Assembly (NCBI GenBank): GCA_905250125.1
Contig: CAJNOL010000030.1
Span: forward strand, 186,001-250,000
Length of the DNA: 64,000 nt
Direction of reading: 5' to 3'
Origin: Rotaria sordida
Taxonomy: Eukaryota; Rotifera; Eurotatoria; Philodinida; Philodinidae
The translations under genes and the position numbers were made by a program. This document shows, in pieces, positions 11,844-22,505 of the stretch. Numbering within the stretch: position 1 is the stretch's first letter; each line of letters opens with the position of its first letter. Below the pieces are notes generated by a model. That model was not told the DNA's origin and did not search any database. It saw nothing but the letters and a program-made list of their open reading frames with translations.

Positions 11844-13708
11844 AACATAGATATGAGACAATATGCTCATCATTCTCGCGTTTTATTACTAATTATATCC
11901 GATTGTAATTGATCTTATGCAGTAAAACTAACTGTGAATTGCGAAATGAAAGACAAGTATAACTAAAATAAGAAAATTATGGATCATGTATAATTCCAAT
12001 ATATGTAAAAGAAGGGTGTAAAGAGATGACCAATATAGTATATTCGAATATTTCTACGTCAGAATAAAGCGCACACATTATCACAACTATAAAATTGAAA
12101 TATGAGTGCTACAGTCTACAATCAATTGTAGTTCTACAAAGACAAATATTCAGTGATGCGACGTGAAGTGATTTGATCAATAACAACAAACAATTCATCT
12201 AAACTACATGTTCTACAGCAATACCAACGTCAAGAACAAGCAGTAGCATGAGAATTGGGAAAATGATTTCGTTGTAGAATTTTTGAATATTTATAAATAT
12301 TGTTATACATATTGATTAGCTGAAAAGAGAAGTTTCAATATGCGACTCATCATGGTGATGCTCGCCTTTTGATGAATAATAATTAATTAACTGTTGCAGG
12401 AGAACTTCGACAAACTTTCTGTTGAAGTTGTAATTTCAGCAAATTTTATTGCTGAAGTTAAATTGCACCAAGTTGTATACCTTCGATACGACATATATAA
12501 TTTGTATCATCATTACAAACTAAGAGACAAGTGAAAAGAAACGTTCAAACAATAAAATCGTCATATAGCCTCAGAGAATCAGCAAAAAAAACGGGCAGGA
12601 GACAAGACTCAGACGTGGAACATCGTCTTACTTGTACTTCTCCGATTACTTAGATGTTCTCTTATATACAGTAGTTACGTATGTTTTATATCGAATCGAT
12701 GTTTTTAACTTAATAATTCACTTATTGTTTCCTTGCATGATTAATCTTATCTATCGAGTAATAGATTGATTTTATATTTCTATGTCCATTTGTTTTTTGT
12801 TCTTTTTATATTTAATTGATTTATTAAGCAAATGCACAAGACAGTAATAAATAAAAGTTTTTTTTTAAGAAAAGGGTTATTGAAATATTCCTGTAGCCTC
12901 TTCGAGAATCCACGCGCTCTTTTACTTACACTATGTTTTTACTATTTTGAATAGTCATATGAGGAAATGGAAAGCATCATGCTTCTATAATAGTAAGGGT
13001 TCCACACAAGTGTGGAGTCACTTGAAGTCAGGTGGAGTCACCCATGACGTAAATTTTTGCGAAAAAAACGCGTTCTGAAAACGCGTTTTTTTATAGCTGC
13101 AAAACGCGTTAATGCTGGCCGGTTTAACGCGTTTCACATTTGCTAAAATAAACGTTGCGAAACGATTTTTTCTTAAAATCATTTCGCAGTGTTTCTGAAT
13201 CTGTGGTATTGCATACCTTGAAGGATAGAAAAAAACAAAACCCGTCAAGTACTTCGTAGAACTCAACTTGTAGGTGCGATCCATATACTGATTTACATTA
13301 ATTCATAGAATTATAGAGTTAACTTACATTAGTTTCGATAAAGTTAAGAGGTGGATTCGAACAGGAGAACACAAGAGTAGAAGATATGTATACAAACCGT
13401 TCAACTAAAATAGTCAAATGATATAACATATCGTATACTTTCGATAATCTATCCATCGATATTCTTTCAATAGATTTGAGGTTTGAATACTTTGTTCGAA
13501 CACACAGTATCACTTATACTTAGTTGATAGGAGACAAATGCATTTTATTTTTTTACTTTAGATATTTGTTTAATCAACTGATCCAAGTATCTTCTCATTA
13601 AAATGTATCCATGTTCCTGTGGTGTCGTTTACGAGCATCAATCACAAGTGTAACTAAATTATTCTATATTGTTAAATTGATTAACTTGATAGTACCATTG
13701 TTTTTCAG
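11844..13708. other. Intergenic, no supported gene; AACGCGTT cluster inside
   Basis: No gene is supported. At 13011-13040 GTGGAGTCA occurs twice close together, and at 13068-13130 four AACGCG/ACGCGTT words are clustered (see separate entry). The remainder is AT-rich and featureless to me. Confidence 0.4.
13066..13132. promoter_or_regulatory. Cluster of four ACGCGT palindromes
   Basis: ACGCGT occurs four times within about 65 bp (AAACGCGTTC, AAACGCGTTT, AAACGCGTTA, TAACGCGTTT), each in an A-rich/T-rich context. CpG-containing words are rare in the surrounding AT-rich DNA. ACGCGT is the MCB-type cell-cycle box in yeasts. Whether it acts as a regulatory site or is just a repeat end here is unknown. 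Confidence 0.35.
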
Positions 13709-14466
13709 ACTTGACTGCGCAAAAGCTGATCATTATCAACGACCAAATAACAATAATAATCGAATCATTCCATCTCAAGGTCAACAAGCAAGTGCTCGAA
13801 CTCAACTAGTAAGTTGATTGTTATTACTGCTATCGATCTAAATAAGAAAACTCCGTTGAATCTGAAAATATGCTTCAGTTCGATGAGGATTAATTGATAT
13901 TTATATTTTTTCTTAGTTCTTCGAAATATAATTTTTTTTATTTGATTCGAGAAGTTATCAAAGAGAATTAGGCGGTTGTTCTTTGTATCTATAAACAAAA
14001 GCGTCTCTATCACATTGTTTCTAAATAGTCAATGGTCATGAGTAGATAGAAAAAGAGATATACACTTTATTTCTGACTGATCGTATTAGCCGGCTGAATC
14101 TTTTTCTTCTTTCTCGTCATTGAATAAGAAAAAATATTTCCACTTCATTTTTATTCTACCGGTCATTCTGTGTGTACGTAAACTTTCGTTATTCTTTCCA
14201 TGGCAGTCCAAACTACTGACACACTTTTGGTATTCTTTAAAAATTCAACTAGATAATTTTTTGTCATTCCATTTAAATAAATTCTTTTTCTTTCTCTTTA
14301 GAATTCCAGTTCAAATGTATTACTAAAGGTGATGGAACATCAGCAATTCTTGACGGACATTACAAAAGAACTTATAGCAGGCTCCAAAACGAAAGCTCAA
14401 TGGGCTGAGAACGTTCAAGAGAAAACAACTGTCCTGATAAATGAAGTTCAACAAAGCAATGTTTAA
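13709..14466 (+). pseudogene. Two-exon coding-like fragment of unknown identity
   Basis: Exon-like segments 13709-13808 and 14302-14466 join in frame across a GT-AG intron (GTAAGT ... TTTAG). They give about 87 residues: an Asn/Gln-rich part (ADHYQRPNNNNNRIIPSQGQ) and a helical part (LLKVMEHQQFLTDITKELIA, then KTKAQWAENVQEKTTVLINE), ending in TAA at 14464-14466. A 5' segment with an ATG near 13604 might precede it, but its donor is not clear. Downstream the same strand shows only frames with many stops. It may be the last exons of a decayed gene or part of the neurobeachin relic; I do not recognise the family. Confidence 0.35.
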
Positions 14467-15254
14467 TTTTTCTTGTACACCAAGCAAAATTAAAAATTGT
14501 TGATGACAAGAATATAAAAGATGAACTTAGATTTTTTCCCTTTTCAATAAATTTAAACTAGAAGATTAACAACTGATGAAAAGAAGGAACTATTTGATCT
14601 TATTTGTTCATTTAGATAGACAACAAAAGAACTTCCGAAGATCGTTAGTAAACCAGTTTAAAAACCCAGTATATTATTCACGACTACAAGTAAAGAATTA
14701 AAAGAATATTTATTATATGTAACTGTAGATTTCCTTACCATTCTTACTTTCGAATCAAATTATGAAGTTGAAATTAAACGACTTTCTCTTGGATAAACCA
14801 CACAGTTATCCAAAACGAAGTCGACGAATGTTGAGTGAAATAATTTTGCTGAAAAATTGTCGTATTATTTTTCAGATGTGTAGTATTCATCGAACACGAA
14901 TTCTAAAAAGGTCAGTTGAAAAGTAGATAGTTGCTCTGTTAAGATGAAGATGAATCTTAATGAATTACAATAATTATTAGACAGGCTTGAGTCTTGTGCA
15001 GACTACGCTTTGATCCTTCCTAAACCAGAAATCCTGAATCTCCGAAATCTGTCAGAATCAAAGATAAACTATTATAGTATTTACCAATTGTTCAATAAAA
15101 ATAGTCATGCCAATGAATATCAAATGCCTGCATATTCGTAGTATTCGAAAGAGAATACTTTCAAATGTCTAATTTCAAGTATTTATTCATTCCATTAGAT
15201 AGACCTTCCAAAAGTTGTATTGCTTACTGCATATGATTTATCAAATCTGATCTC

Positions 15255-18200
15255 GTGAAAGATGGACAATTAGATCATCAACAAATAGATGATTCAATTA
15301 ATTATAATGTTTGTTCAATATTAATATCAACTTTATGTGAATTAATTGAACGATCATATACAATACAATATCAAAAGGTTTTCTCGCTATTGGATATCAT
15401 CTTGAAAAAGTATGTATTTAAAATTACACAAAAAACTATTCCCATTAAGATCTGTGTCTACGCATAATTTCAAGTTGAAATTCGAAAATTAGTTTTTCTG
15501 TTACTATGATATTCATTGAAGAACTGAAGTAAAATTACAGCAATTATATTTCGAAGTAAAAGTTTTTTTCTTGTTGAATGATGTAATTATATAAACTTGA
15601 CTAATGCAAGATTCAGTGTTCAAGAAATTTGGTGAATTTTTTTTTAGAGTGAACATCATGATTACTAGATTTTTATTTTTAGGCATCAAAACAACATATT
15701 AATATGGATGTACTTAATTCTCTTAAATCATTAATAACATTTTTTGTTAAAATTGAAAGCAAAAATAGTCCATTATTATTAAAACAATTATTTGTTCATA
15801 TATTTTTTAATCCTGCTATATGGATTTATTGTTCAATTGATGTATGTTTTGTTTTATTTTATTAATATGATATAGATAAATAAATAAATAATCTTAGGTT
15901 CAAATGCGTTTATATACATATTTAGCAACAGAATTTGTTACTTGTTCAGAAATCTATCATTTAATTCAATAAATAAGTGAAATAATTCAAACATTACATA
16001 CATTAAAATATTTCTATTGGATTATTGATCCAACTCATCGTAGTATAGTTTTAAACCAAAAGGTTTAGGTAAATGAAAATTTCTTTCGATTAAATCAAAT
16101 TTAATAAATTTTAGATGGAAATCGACTAACACGTGAACAAATTATTGAAATGAGACATTATATGTTACTCTATTTAAAACAATTTGTTATAAGTAGTTCT
16201 GGTACTCAAGAAGAAGAACTTCAAGCTATTCTTAATTATCTTCATACAGTTTATTAAGTAAGAAATGATAAATGTTTTTCAGAATTTCTATATAGGAAAT
16301 TTGTTTTTTAGGATGATAATCTTATTGATGTATTGGATATGACTGTAAATCTTATGTCCGAACATTCAAGAACAATGGTACCTGCATTTGATCGTCGCGA
16401 CAAGGATTAAGGTAAAATTACAACTGAAATTTTCTTCTTTGTAAAAAATTTTTTTTTTATTATTTTTAATATTTAAAGACGAAAAACTGATGCAATGCAA
16501 TCACATAATCTATTTTCATTATTGGCTGATCGAATTTTACTTCATCCAAATAGTTTTACAATGGTTACATATAATGTTCTATTTGAAGTAAAATAGAAAA
16601 TAAATCTATAATCTCAATATTAATTTTAATTATTAAATAGATACTTGTGGAAAAAGTGAGCGGATTAGTTGTTGAAAAACGAAGTTCAGAAATTACAGCT
16701 GATTGAAAAATTGAAAATCCAGGTAAATTAAATTTAAAAGTATTGAACAATGTGTCTTCAACATATAAGACTTTTATAAAAGATAGATTTGAATCGAAAT
16801 TTATGTAAATCACTTTTAGCTATGATCAAAGTAATTGCAACATTACGTTCGAAATGCAGCTGATAATATTCATTTATATGATATTAAATTATGTTTTCTT
16901 AATGATTTAATTTTACTTGCATCTGTAAGTCGAGAAAATCGAAGGTAATATATAGAAAATATACAAAGATATTTATTCTTTTCTTTTTGTTTTTGTGAAG
17001 AATGATATTACAAATGTTTGCTTGACAAGACTATCTATTTTGTCTTGCTTATGTTTATTCAGCACAAGAAATACATTTTCGAAATAACTGATCAAATATT
17101 TCATTTATTAAAAATTTTATTACATCATTCTATTAAATATGAATATGGTGGATGGCGTGTATAGATCGATACACTTTCAATTTTACATGGACGAGTAAAT
17201 TGAAAAAAAAACAATTGATTTATATTATTATGATTATGTTTTTTTTGTTTTTAGATAACTAAAGAAGATTATTATCGAAAAGTTAATAAAATCGTTGAAA
17301 GTATGAAAGATGATGATGATAATGAAGTAAGTTTTTGTTTTTGTTTTTCTATATAAATAATCGATTGTGAAATTATATTTATGAAATATTCAGTCTAAAA
17401 CATCAATTTCTCCAAGAAAACTTAGTGATTCACAAACTCCAGTCGATGAACAAACTGCTTCAACACCCATTAGTAAGTTAAATTGTAAGTTTTTTTTTTT
17501 TAGTATTTACTAATTTTGATAGGAAATCTACGGATTCGGATAGCCAAACTCATTGACATGATAAGAAAGATTTCGAATCAAAAACTATTTATTATTTTTC
17601 CGAATCAACATCTAGTCGTCAAGTATTTAAAACAAATCAATTATCACCATTTACAATATCGGAATTTAAATATTCTCCAACGTATATTCGTTTATTACAT
17701 AGTGTTTTTGATTCAATTGAAGTTGATGTTCGTTTATGGAGATCGTAAGTATTTAAAATTTAAACTATTAATATCATCTGGTTTTTTTTTCGTATTCTAG
17801 TGATTCAACTAGATCAATAACTGTAGTAATAAATAATCCAGATAATCAAATATTTTGTGCTAATGTTGTACATATTATATCTCAAATGGCAGATGGATTA
17901 TGTAATGCATATGGTAGTCTATTATCCTTTACTTGCAAGTGCAATGTCAGCATCTATATGTATGAATATTTATTATATTTATTTTATAATTATGTTACTT
18001 TTCTCTTTAGCATGAAATTGAATTATTAGAAAATACGAAAGGTTTATCATCTAAAGATGCATTAAAAATTTTCAAACATGTTATGATTTTTTTCAGATTT
18101 ATTTATACTTGGAAATAATGGAAATTTTTCTGAATTTGAGCAAGAAAAAAAGTATGCCGAATGGTGGAATATTACGACAACGTCTTCGTTTATATATGAA

Positions 18201-18655
18201 ATTCTTTTAATGACTATTTATATTTAAAAAAAATTTTTGTTTTGTTGTTTAACAATGACAACTGCTGTTCGTCATTGTATGGAATGTCGTTTTCAAAAAT
18301 TTGATCTATCGAAAAATATCAAATTCAACATTTACACAAAAAACATCAAATAAAGATTCACTTGAAACTGTACTTGAATTAACATATTTAATGAATATAA
18401 ATGAAAATGATGATATATCAACATTAATTGCATCATTTATTAAAAATCTTGAATCTGTTTTACAAGAACTTGATGTTCAACGTTTAAGTGCTATTTTTTC
18501 TAGACAAGCATCAATTATAAGTACAACACCAAAGTATTCGACATGGTATGAATAGTTAGATTGTTATTCTTTGTTAGAAACTCTTTTTCTTTTTTTTTGT
18601 TTTTGATTGTTAGGTTCGACTAGTGAGATTAATATAGATACAGCTACTGCCAGGT
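15255..18655 (+). pseudogene. NBEA: Neurobeachin/LRBA-like pseudogene (middle region only)
   Basis: Neurobeachin is a large BEACH-domain scaffold in vesicle traffic. Segments in order match its middle part: INMDVLNSLKSLITFFVKIE (15700), VQMRLYTYLATEFVT (15899), LHTLKYFYWIIDPTH (15998), TREQIIEMRHYMLLYLKQFV (16128), EEELQAILNYLHTVY (16211), VLDMTVNLMSEHSRTMVPAFD (about 16330), MQSHNLFSLLADRILLHPNS (16495), FLNDLILLASVSRENRR (16896), then TAVRHCMECRFQKF (18258) and LIASFIKNLESVL (18426). Exon-intron structure with GT-AG borders survives, but in-frame stops interrupt many exons (for example after HLIQ, HTVY and RRDKD), and frames shift. The C-terminal BEACH and WD40 parts are absent. This is clearly a decayed copy. 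A functional copy presumably exists elsewhere. The exact 5' limit is uncertain. Confidence 0.8.
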
Positions 18656-20299
18656 AAACCTCAACAATTTTATATGGAACGATGCGCTGGAAAAGCCTCT
18701 TTCCAACAGTGAAAACCGCAGCTCTCTATCTTATTTCTATCAAAAGATATTAAAAAAATACCCACCCGCCTTTTATTTTGAAATGGGCAGTAGTTAGAGA
18801 GTTGTGATTTTCATCGTTTGAAAGAAGAAATGAAGGTGCATTAAATCGTAAACTATAGATTTTTTGAAATGACTTTTTTAACGTTTTCAATAGATCTCTT
18901 TGAACAGAAACCTACCTAGTGAAGTGTTTACAATGAATTCTTAATTGTCAAGTGTGTATTCAAACTCCCAATGGAAGATCTACAAAACTGCACAAGGTTC
19001 AGATGTTTCGAACTAATCATTCAGGAGTTATAGGTAATCTAGTCGAAGCTCTAAGTTTATTTTTCTGGCAATTTTTGTAAAAGACGTTTTTGTTTTTGCT
19101 GTTTCTTTTTTTTTGATAAGAAACCATTTTTCCACACTTAGAAAATTGATTAAACAAACTTCAGACAACATACTAGGAAAATGTATAATATACAATTCGC
19201 TGCATCTTCATCTTCTCTTTCAAACGATGAAAACCATAGCTCTCTAGCTAGTTTCTATCAAAAGTTATTCAGAAATTATCCACGAAAAATAGACATTCGT
19301 ATAACCGGCCCATGTGATAGAAAAATAGATTCTATTGAAATTCTATTATTATAATATTAATTGACGTATGATCAAATAGTATAGAAAAATAGAGTATTCT
19401 TTTCTCAATCAAACTATATAGAGAGAAAATTTCTTAAAATTTTTTATAAGGAATTACAGTACCACTCTCACTACTTTTTGATTGCCCTATGTATATGAAG
19501 ATAAGAGAAGAAAAGGAAAGAAGAAAAGACATGTATGTTGTACGTATCATCTATGTACGATAGCATAACAAGAGAATGAGAAAAGGAAAATATCATATAT
19601 AACTGAGTCACACTATAACAGCCTTCTAGAGAAAAACAATAGATTAGTTTATGTCAATTTAATCAAGTAGTTTTCAAAAAAATGTAGAACAGGCTCTAGA
19701 AATGATGAAATCCTAGCGTCTACTAAAGTAGAAGTGTTCGAGAACTGTCTTTTGTATTTATGTTTTAGGAACTATAACTTATGTATTTTTCTCGTAAAAA
19801 CTTGAAACAAATGATGCAGACACATATGCATGAACTTATTTATTTTATCATCAGAAGAAATTCCTTGTAAATCACATGTTCTCTTTCTCTAGTCTTAGTA
19901 AACGTATAACAGACATGTTTAGTTTCGATAAAACAACGTGTTATATGCTATAGATGCAAATAGATGCGATCTTCATGTGTAATTCGAATAATGCTGTACT
20001 TCTATTGTGCTAAAGAATTAAACTTTTGAAAAATCAGTTCATTTAAAAAGTGACTAGATGTATTTTGTTGTAAGAGATGTGGTTAGTTACTTTTCATCAA
20101 CACATCCAATCGTGTTTTTACATATATTTCATTACACGAAAAATGGTTCTATTTATTTTATTGTCGTTTATATGTAGGATATTAGACTGCACTAGAATTT
20201 TCCAGAAATTTTCTATCAGAAAGATCTAATTCAAAAATATGACTAAAACTTAGAAAAGATATTGTCGAAAATCGATTGCAGAATTTTCTGAAGTCAAGA
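18656..20299. other. Intergenic with a degraded inverted repeat
   Basis: No gene. It contains an inverted repeat (18695-19290) and otherwise AT-rich sequence up to the duplicated chitinase 5' block. Confidence 0.45.
18695..19290. repeat. Degraded long inverted repeat
   Basis: The word TTTCAAACGATGAAAACCATAGCTCTCTA (about 19219) is matched in reverse by TAGAGAGTTGTGATTTTCATCGTTTGAAAG (about 18796-18825). A third, direct, related copy GTGAAAACCGCAGCTCTCTA lies at about 18707, so a short hairpin is nested in the larger one. Weaker arm similarity continues inwards (AATTGTCAAGTGTG against AATTTTCTAAGTGTGG). No coding content. Confidence 0.55.
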
Positions 20300-21103
20300 A
20301 GAACTTTGTATGAGCAGAACATTCGTAATGAATAAACGAAATATAAGAGTCATATTCTGGAAAGATTGATTACAGCATCAGTTAAGATCCAGTAAACCGA
20401 CTTGAAATCATAGGCAGTATAATTCAATTCTTAATATTCTTCGACTATGATAAATGTTAAACACATGGACTTTAATCATATTGTGCAAATATAATCGAAT
20501 GAAATCGAGCTGAATGCAGCAAACAACAGTAAAGTGAGAATGATGTATTGTTTATGTTGATTTATTTCTTCCCATCTGGTTTTTTTCTTATTTTCATATG
20601 TGGTAAGTCTCACAACGATCATGACACATCGATGGCGATTGCTTGAGTGATGAGGGAAATCCTATTTTGCCCATAATCAAGCGAGACTCGGACATTCTTA
20701 TCGAGCAATGCATCTATTTACATGACTCATAATTGTCTTATGGGAAACACCCAGTTCCAACATTTACTCGTCGATAATGACAACAACAAACAGTAGTATA
20801 AAAGCTAATACCCTCTGCTTATTTCGCTTCACTTCTAGTTTTTGATTTCGCTAATGTGAAAAAAATCCATAGTATTAATCATTTCTAAGTTGACGTACTT
20901 TAAACGCTCGTTACTCTTCAGTCTTTCTTATCGTTCATATTTTCATTTAGTAATATATATCGAATCTCATACTACTTAAGCTACTCTTACTAATTCATTG
21001 CTTAAGTAATCTCTCTCTATCTAGTTATTAGAATAGTTATTCTCATTTACTTTCTGTTGCTTTAGATAATATAGAAGATATTTTCGCAAGAGCCAATATA
21101 AAT
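20300..21103 (+). promoter_or_regulatory. 5' flank of chitinase copy 1, duplicated upstream of copy 2
   Basis: This block matches 30340-30960 plus 31900-32035 upstream of the second chitinase-like gene. Shared landmarks are GGAAAGATTGATTACA, ACAAACAGTAGTATAAAA (TATA box TATAAAA at 20797-20803), the pair GACGTACTTTAAACGC, and the last about 110 bp before the ATG including GATATTTTCGCAAGAGC. Conservation through the TATA box suggests promoter plus 5'UTR were duplicated with the gene. The ATG lies about 300 bp past the TATA box, so a 5'UTR, possibly with an intron, is likely. Confidence 0.6.
20797..20803 (+). promoter_or_regulatory. TATA box of chitinase copy 1
   Basis: TATAAAA sits in ACAGTAGTATAAAAGC and is preserved at the same place in the second gene's flank (30796-30802) while surrounding bases differ. 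That supports a real core promoter element. Confidence 0.5.
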
Positions 21104-22505
21104 ATGATTTGCTCAATATTAGTCTTTTCTCTTCTTTTTGCTGATATATTCCTCAATGTTCAAGGCTACAATTACGATAAAGAGATTCAGACGAAAAGCT
21201 TGAATCTTCGAAGGCTTGTTCGCTCCGCCTGCCCTCATCCAACTCACTGTCGGTCGAAATGGGGTTATTGTGGAACGGGATCGGCTTATTGTGGTGATGG
21301 TTGTCAAGCAGGCCCATGTACGGGAACTAGTGGGAATAATAATGGTGGTATTAATGGAGGTGGTCTCGCCTGTCCTCATCCAACTCAATGTCGATCGAAA
21401 TGGGGCTACTGTGGAACAGGATCAGATTATTGTGGTAACGGATGTCAAGCAGGTCCATGCACAGGAGCTAATGGAAATAATAATGATAACACTCGTGACA
21501 GTGGTTCAGTTGGTGTTATTGACAGCAGTACATTTGCCTGTGTATTCAACACGATCGATTCTGCATTACGCACTAATCGATTCAATGGACTAAAGGCAAC
21601 AGGCTGGACGCCGGTGAACAAAGATGAAGCTGCTGTCTTTCTTGCACATGTATTTCATGAGACAGATGGACTCAAGACAATGCGAGAGTATTGTGCTCCA
21701 GGTATGCTTTTCTAAACTATTCAATATATAAAGACATCTAAAGTATGCTCTATGACATGAATGTTTTTGAATATCGAACATTATCATTCTTGAGAGAATA
21801 CTATGTTATTAGTTTATCTATGAATAGGGAAACTGATTCACTTCAAGTTATTTGTACTATAGAAAATGAAGAAGTGAAATGGAATTAAATCAATTATTTT
21901 TGTAAAATTTCAACATTTCTACTTATAACTGATAAAGTTGACATTGACATCTATTCAGTCCATTTTGATCAAAACATGAAAATTCAAAACTGTTTTCGCA
22001 AAAAAATGTAGAGAATATCTTGAATATCATTTAGTCGAAAGAATGAAAATCGATTATCTTTGTTGAATATTGAATTAGTTGAAATTGAAAAATTTCACCT
22101 TTCTTTCATACATTAGGCTGTGGTTCACATTACAGTGGCTCTTGGTGTAGCATCTCATCTGCGCCAGGAAAATCGTACTATGGTCGTGGGTGGTTTCAGC
22201 TCTCATGGCCATGTAACTATCATAATGCAGGTAAGAGTCTTGGTGTTGATCTTCTTGCAGATCCAGACAAAGTAGAAAATGATCCTAAGCTAGCAGTAAG
22301 TACGGCTCTATGGTTCTACAATGCAAATGGTATGGCTGCACCAGCTCAAAGAGGTGATTTTGCTGCTACGACACGCATTATCAACGGCGCTCTCGAATGT
22401 AACAACGGATCAGGTTATAGTAGTCAATTGACTCGAGTAGAGACCTACAAACGTGTCCGTCAATGCTTCAATCTTGGACAACCTTCTATAAATCCCATCT
22501 GCTAG
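21104..22505 (+). CDS. Secreted GH19 chitinase with two chitin-binding domains
   Basis: Predicted endochitinase cleaving beta-1,4-GlcNAc polymers outside the cell. Exons 21104-21701 and 22117-22505 (415-bp GT-AG intron) encode 328 residues. Residues 1-21 form a signal peptide (MICSILVFSLLFADIFLNVQ). Two type-1 chitin-binding (hevein-like) repeats lie at about 43-72 and 90-119, each CPHPT-CRSKWGYCGTGS-YC-GCQAGPC with six cysteines, joined by Gly/Asn-rich linkers. The GH19 domain follows: FLAHVFHETDGLK with probable catalytic Glu186, REYC (Glu195), YYGRGWFQLSWPCNYHNAG, and IINGALEC. The usual second catalytic Glu about 22 residues after the first is not seen at that spacing. GH19 with hevein repeats is typical of plants and some microbes, so acquisition by transfer is plausible but not shown. 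The flanks and 5' end are duplicated at 32 kb. A role in digesting fungi or remodelling chitin is inferred. Confidence 0.88.

Noticed and set aside
13018-13284. Minus-strand 88-codon frame
   Set aside because: It covers the ACGCGT cluster, and its translation has no family resemblance or exon signals; likely chance.
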